This document shows, in pieces, positions 58,211 through 64,000 of a stretch of 64,000 nt of DNA (position 1 is the first letter of the stretch; each line of letters opens with the position of its first letter). The translations under genes and the position numbers were made by a program. Location of the stretch: positions 19,496,321 through 19,560,320 of the forward strand of contig CAMZMU010000111.1 in NCBI GenBank assembly GCA_947311845.1, written 5' to 3'. Source of the DNA: Poa pratensis (Eukaryota > Streptophyta > Magnoliopsida > Poales > Poaceae). The notes beneath the pieces were generated by a model. It saw only the letters and a program-made list of their open reading frames with translations, was not told the DNA's origin and made no database searches.

Positions 58211-61200
58211 ATGGCGACGGTGCCGGCGGCGGCGGAAGCCATGGACGTCGAGGCACCGGCGCGTCCGCCCAGCGAACCAAAGCGCCGTTCTCCTCACGAC
58301 CTCCTCGCCGAGACCCGCGCCTCCGTCGAGGAGGTTGCCGCTCGGATACTCGCCATCAAGAAGGACGGCGCGCCCAAGTCCGAGCTCCGCGAGCTCTCCG
58401 CGCAGATGTCCCTCCTCCTCATCACGCTCCGCCAGGTGCGTCCCACTCTCCAAAACCCTGACGCAGAAACCCTAGCCCTGGATCTGTCGCTCCAACCCTT
58501 TGTTTTGTCTGCGCATGCAGGTGAACAGGGAGATACTGATGGAGGAGGACAAGGTGAGGGGCGAGACGGAGGCGGCCAAGGCGCCCGTGGACTCCACCAC
58601 GCTCAAGCTGCACAACCTGCTCTACGAGAAGAACCACTACGTCAAGGCCATAAGGTCGTGCCTCGACTTCCAGACGAAGCACCCCGGGATAGAGCTTGTG
58701 CCTGAGGAGGAGTTCCACCGCGCCGCGCCGGCTGACATCCGTGACAAGACGCTCGCGGCTGACTCCGCACATGACCTCATGCTCAAGCGCCTCAACTTCG
58801 AGCTCGTCCAGGTCGTGTACTGTTGACCACTTGCCACCCAGATTGGAGCTTCAGTTGGCATTGATAAATTGATGTGTTCTGTTCGATTGCTCGTCTAAAG
58901 TAGGTCGAACTGAATGCTGTGCCCATGTTTTCATAGATGCAAAAAATATTAATTCAGCTGAACAGAGAGCTCGCAAAGGTCTGCATAATGTTTTTAGGCT
59001 GGGGACTTATTTGGAAGGATTAGGAAAATAATCGAGCGGAATAACCATTGAACTGCTCGTTCGTAATTTTAAAATAACTTCTTAACTTGGTACAAGACAG
59101 CTTTGAAATATTAATTTAATATCGCGAAAGCAAGAGTTACCAAAACTACCATTGATTTAAATTATTATTTTGTTTGGTGTGCAGCCTTACTCATTATCTT
59201 GGTGAACATGTTCAATAACTAGAGTACAGTGTTGTACCGGGAACTTTGTTTAACCTACCTTAAGAGTACATGAAACTAGGGCTAGGTCAGTTCATGCACC
59301 ATTGCAAATTGGTTGATGAGTGTCTGCACACAGATTTTTCATCCTGCTAAAATTGCCTACATGTATTTAGTACTCTGAATCTGTGTGAGCTTGCTAGCCA
59401 AAAGTTCATTTGCGCTGGTCTGTTCCGGATTTGATTTCTGCTATCTGAAGTATGTGTTAATACTGACACAGCGTAAAGAGCTATGTGAGCGGCATGAGAA
59501 ATTGGAACAACAGAAGAGCAGTTTGCTGGGGACAATTTTAAATCAGAAGAAATTCCTTTCAAGCCTCCCGTCACATTTGAAATCACTGAAGAAAGCATCA
59601 TTGCCAGTACAGCAGCAGCTGGGCATGCTGCATACAAAGAAACTAAAGCAGCACCATGCAGCTGAGTTGCTCCCGTCTCCTCTGTACATAACGTACACCC
59701 AGTTGTTAGGACAGAAAGAAGCATTTGGGGAGAATATTGAAGTGGAGATAATTGGAAGCACAAAGGATGCTCAAACTTTTGCTCAACAGCGAGCCAAGGA
59801 GGCAAATGGTAAGTTACATCTGCTTGGAATGTAGCACAGTCTAACTAATGTGAAAGTCTTGCATTGTGGTGTCTCCCTGCAGTTGTTCCTTTATTGCACT
59901 TTTGAACATTCCTGTTAGTAGAAGAGTGGTAGTATCCTTGCAAGAACAATGATTCATCGGTGGAACTTTAGATGTATGATGTGACCTACAGTCTGTGCAA
60001 AATGCTTTTAAGCTTACTATTTTCACAAGCTGCACATTAGGAAAGCGGTGGTGATGCGTGGCACTTAGTAACCAAATGCAAATTTTCATAGTAAATATCT
60101 ATTTGTGGTTCGAACATTTTGTGCTCAGTACTGCAGCATTTAGCGAGCTTTTCTAGAAGCTACACAATCTATTATAAACTTTCCAGTGAAAATAGAATAA
60201 TATCTCACCATTAGGCGGTTGCTTCATTGTTCATCTTATGCTTGAGTTTATGACCATATGAACGCACATTCATCAGAAACGAATTGCTCATGTGACCGTT
60301 GGTAAGTTACGACATTGAGATTACTGATGAAGTGTTTGTTATGAATCTGCAATAGCAGGCACTTTATCAAATGATGATAATAATCGGATGGATGATGATG
60401 CAATGGATGAAGAAGAAGATGCTCAGAGAAGAAGATCAAGGTCCAGGAAGACTTCGAAGGAAGCTAGTAATCCTGTGTTGGCATATCAACTTCATCCACT
60501 TAAAGTTGTTCTCCATGTATATGATACTGAAGTTTCTGGAACCAAGCGTCGTAAACTCATCTCGCTGAGGTTTGAATACTTGGCAAAGTTGAATGTTGTC
60601 TGCGTTGGATCCGAAGACTCAGAGGGGATCGACACCAATATCCTGTGCAACCTATTTCCAGATGACACTGGTTTAGAGCTGCCTCATCAGGTGTGTTTTC
60701 CAGAGGAGCCGATTTTCATAGGTTGATATGCACATGTTTCCCCGTTGTTATTGGATCTTTTGGTAATTATCGTGTGGATCACTCAACTCGTCCATAATTG
60801 CATGCTTTAGTTTTTTTTTGCACGTCTTCATAGGCAACGTTGAGTAAACATTGAGTTCAATTCATTTTGTCAACAAAAAAGCTGTATGTGTTGCTATTCC
60901 AGATTCCTCTGTAGTTCTTTTCTCTGTAATCTAAAAAGGTGACATTTTATAATTTTTATGCAGATGGCTAAGCTTTACGCTGGGGAGATTCCAAATTTTA
61001 GTGAAAAGGAGTCACGTCCATACAAGTGGGCACAACATCTGGCTGGTATAGATTTCCTGCCGGAAGTTCCTCTATCTGTCGGGGATGATTCTAACAGAGC
61101 ATCGAGAAGTGCTGATTTGTCATCTGGGCTTGCACTATACCGCCAGCAGAATCGTGCACAAACTATTTTGCAGAGAATTCGCTCTCGGAAAGTTGCCCAA

Positions 61201-62581
61201 ATGGCTCTCACGTGAGTCACCTGCTCTACAATGTTTGCAGTTTGGGATGTCAATAGCAAATCTGGATGGTAGATCTTTAGAGTTGGCTGCATTGTATTTT
61301 GGCTTACAAATTTGTTCTGATGGTGCTTTTGCTTCATCGTACATGTCGTTCTGAGACATGCTGCATGAGATAATGAAATAGGAAATATCCGTGAAACATC
61401 TTTCTGTTGATACTTATGACTCCTACGCATATCTAGCTTGATTGATTGCATCTCTTTGAAGTTTTCGAGTCTGTGATTTACAGGTGGCAAATTAATTATT
61501 TAACTAAGCTGAAGTGGCCTGAAATAGAACAACAGAATACACCATGGGCATCACGCACCCCATTGTGTAGTCTGCATAGTTGGTCATTGACAGGGTTTTT
61601 TCCTGAGCCGTCGGCTTGTTCTGCTTTGGTGGTGAGTGAGGCTGCAGGAAGTGTCGACAGTGATATGGAGAGAAGATCTGTGACAAACTGGCAAGAAACT
61701 GAGGGTAATACGGAGGATGGGGAACTTCCGCTTGCTGTTCCTGCTGAACATACCCCAAGTGATTCCAAAATGGTGCACTTGGAGGTGTCGCCTGAAGTTC
61801 GAAACCACTCTAGAGGCTTATCCCTTATATCAAAGAGCTCCACACCATCTAAGTTAAGCATCTCACATAGTTTTGGTAGAAATGAGGATGATCTTGATTT
61901 CTTAATGGAGAGTGACAGTGAGTTGGAGGAACTGACTTGTGCTGACCAAGAAACTGAACAAGGTAGTCTAACTATAGACAGATCCTGGGAAGACTATGCT
62001 TCCAGGGAGTTCACCATGATCTTGAGTAAAACTTTGATCAATGGTCCAAAAGTCATGCTGGAAGCCAAGGTAAATTCTTCAGTCTCTGTTCCTATATGCC
62101 TTACTGCAAGAATCCACGCGTGCTTTGCTTTCTCACTACGGGTCTTCAATTGCAGATTAAAATTAGCATGGAATATCCTCTTAGGCCGCCACTTTTCAGT
62201 TTACGGCTGGTTTCTGAAATGACTGAAGGTTTAAAGTGGCACAATGATCTTCGTGCAATGGAGGCTGAGGTTTGTATTTTGTATTACTATGAGCTTCATT
62301 CTAAACTTCTGTTTGGTGCACGTCTCTTACGGGGTCACTGCTGTTGTGACTTGCAGGTAAATCTACACATCCTGCGAGCCCTGCCTTCGTCATATGAGGA
62401 CTACATGTTAACCCACCAGGTTATGTGCCTGGCTCTGTTATTTGATATGCATTTTGACGAGGATCACGAGAAAAGAAAAGTGACTTCAGTGATTGATGTT
62501 GGGCTCTGCAAACCCGTGAGTGGAACTATGCTCACTAGATCAGTTAGGGGAAGAGACCGCAGACACACCATCTATTGGTGA
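58211..62581 (+). CDS. THO5: THO complex subunit 5
   Basis: Subunit of the nuclear THO/TREX complex that couples transcription to mRNA processing and export. Eight exons: 58211-58435, 58521-58811, 59472-59808, 60359-60690, 60964-61211, 61484-62069, 62156-62269, 62357-62581. Phases fit and they total 2358 bp (785 aa), in the range of plant THO5 proteins. Motifs: SELRELSAQMSLLLITLRQV and LKLHNLLYEKNHYVKAIRSC (residues about 60-110), then FPEEEF-like ELVPEEEFHRAAP. Next come the coil RKELCERHEKLEQQKSSLL, an acidic-basic insert DDDAMDEEEDAQRRRSRSRK, and HPLKVVLHVYDTEVSGTKRR. The conserved end is VIDVGLCKPVSGTMLTRSVRGRD cut at RDRRHTIYW. It begins at the first ATG in a strong GC-rich context. Intact; convergent with the lipase gene downstream. 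Confidence 0.93.
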
Positions 62582-63205
62582 GGTGCTGATTGCTCTAGTT
62601 ATTTGTAGAGTTTGCATGAATCGGCATATCACGTGTCATTGGAAGGAAATGGCGATGTACTTCATGGCACCGAGAAAACTATTTTCGGTGTTGGAACTAA
62701 CATTGATGCTTGGTATTCCTGCTGGTCTGGCCTGACAACAGGAGCTGGCAAGTTTGTCCATGTTGGCTGGAGAGAGATGCTTTGCTCTTGCCTGAGAGTT
62801 TGGTATGCATCATGTTGTACTCTATTCTGAAATTTACATGGAACTTTTGCAACTCCAGCAAGTCTTGGGATCACGCAGGATCAATCAACAGACAGGCTAA
62901 GGCAAGCAGAGTTTGCGTGCCTGGGTGGTGGAGTGGTGCTAGTCATGCTTGGTCCGGTGTTAGTCACCTATCTATTTCAGTCATGAAGTTTCGACATTTG
63001 GTGACGGCTGACTAAATCCACTGTTCGTGTTAAAGCTTTCACCTGATGTCTTATAAGCACTGTTATACAAATATAAGAACCAGTGACCGATAGAACGGGG
63101 TTTAAGATCTAGGGATTTTTCAATACATTATGTTTAATCTGAACTACCAAGTCGATGTGTTCTGCAGCCCTTTTTCGTGCATACAAAGTTACAATGTCCT
63201 GTTAG
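62582..63205. other. 3' regions of THO5 and the lipase gene
   Basis: Spacer between two convergent genes, presumably carrying both 3' untranslated regions. No further gene seen. Confidence 0.5.
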
Positions 63206-64000
63206 CTATCTCAGTGGCCCGAGCGAGGCCGCTCCGAGCCTGGTGGCGTTCACGTAGTCCTGGGGTGCGTGCGGCGGCAGCCCCGGCAGCACCAGCGCCA
63301 CCACCCTGGCGAGCCGCATCAGCCACCCCTCGGCGTACTCCGGCCCCTCCGCGTAGCCGATGATGAAGCTGCGGAGGAGCTCCCACACCGCGTTCAGGAG
63401 CTTGGGAGCCACCATCAGCACCGAGAAGTAGTTCTTGTTCGGCTCCTCTCCCGTCACCTGCACAAAAGTGCCTGTCAGTTACAGTCTCGGTGGGCTCCAT
63501 GATGCATATGGATCGATCGATAGGTGGTCTCTCTGAAAGTGCAATGAGATTCTTGCTTCCAAGCCATGCCTTGCTTGCCTTGAAAGTTTAATCCTGTTAC
63601 AGCGTCACATGGATGGACCATTCTATCTAGAGGCCTCTTCTATCTATCTATCCATTCGAAGCAACTTTCATAAAAATACAACAGGAATGATTTTATCTTT
63701 ACAAAAATACAACAGGAATTACACATAAAAATACGAGCGATAAAATGACATGGTGAGTGACCAGACGGACCTTTCCTCTGTAGAAGCTGTCGAAGTAGAG
63801 GCAGGTCCCGAAGTGCTTGAACAGCAGGGTGGAGTCGTCGTAGGGCACCCTGGGAACGATGTCGTTGCAGTAGACGAACCTGAAGTACCTGCTGGGATTC
63901 TCCAGGTGCCTCTCCATGAACGCCCCCAGCCTCGCGTCCCCCACGCGGGGCTGCCCGAACGTGTACACGCCCTGCAGCCTGCCCAGCACGGCCTCCTCCC
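63206..64000 (-). CDS. Class 3 lipase, oil-body lipase type, 3' part
   Basis: C-terminal part of a plant triacylglycerol lipase of the OBL1 (oil body lipase) group. Two exons are visible: 63771-64000 (continuing beyond the window) and 63206-63457, joined at AAG|GTCCG and TGCAG|GTGACG. The first has [20 protein letters not shown], then [14 protein letters not shown], which contains the catalytic Asp. The last exon ends with [20 protein letters not shown], where the His before DYVN is the expected third catalytic residue. The GxSxG serine and the N-terminal membrane segment lie outside the window. The visible part is intact and ends 624 bp from the convergent THO5 stop. Confidence 0.9.

Noticed and set aside
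1..64000. CRISPR arrays, bacterial operons, tRNA or rRNA genes
   Set aside because: Introns, MITEs and LTR elements show plant nuclear DNA. No cloverleaf or rRNA segment was noticed; the tRNA-Asp matches are only primer sites of retroelements.

Overview
The window is nuclear DNA of a grass, most probably a Triticeae cereal (wheat, Aegilops, barley or a relative). This rests on intron-rich genes with GT-AG borders, GC-rich first exons, Stowaway MITEs ending in CTCCCTCCGTTCC, long gypsy LTRs starting TGATACGTCT with a tRNA-Asp primer site, and CACTA, Helitron and LINE remains. The species call is inference. All exon borders below were read by eye from splice signals and reading-frame continuity.

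Layout. 1-7255: a gag-only gypsy retrotransposon on the minus strand, cut by the left window edge. 7811-9713 (-): a GH5 endo-beta-mannanase gene lacking one G in each of two exons. 12040-14001 (-): a subgroup IVc (ILR3-like) bHLH gene with an altered C-terminal tail. 15598-about 20360: one end of a CACTA transposon with a degenerating Transposase_24/DUF4216 gene. 22007-25708 or further (-): a remorin gene with Stowaway relics in an intron. 26654-27068: a 209-bp-period tandem duplication in GC-rich DNA upstream of it. 29003-38919 (-): an 11-exon, 2440-codon gene for MIP2, the plant Sec39/NBAS subunit of the ER tethering complex. 39255-39583: a foldback MITE also present inverted at about 20787-21133. 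39905-40790: the tail of a LINE reverse transcriptase. 42671-51580: a trehalose-6-phosphate phosphatase relic split by a young, complete gypsy element (43096-51334) with the target duplication CATCT. About 52434-57535: a Helitron on the minus strand that carries a small two-exon gene and a nested solo LTR with the target duplication CATGC; it sits inside a TGTACT-rich degenerate repeat. 58211-62581 (+): the THO complex subunit 5 gene. 63206-64000 (-): the 3' end of an oil-body-type class 3 lipase gene, running off the window.

The cellular genes are unrelated housekeeping or regulatory genes (ER trafficking, mRNA export, iron or stress transcription, membrane scaffold, cell-wall mannan, lipid) and show no sign of acting as one system. 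The more unusual material is in the mobile fraction. The gypsy LTRs carry a stem-loop just upstream of the promoter whose stem sequence differs between elements while remaining self-complementary. The Helitron has both ends and a gene-like two-exon reading frame. One LTR holds an internal copy of its own primer-site border.
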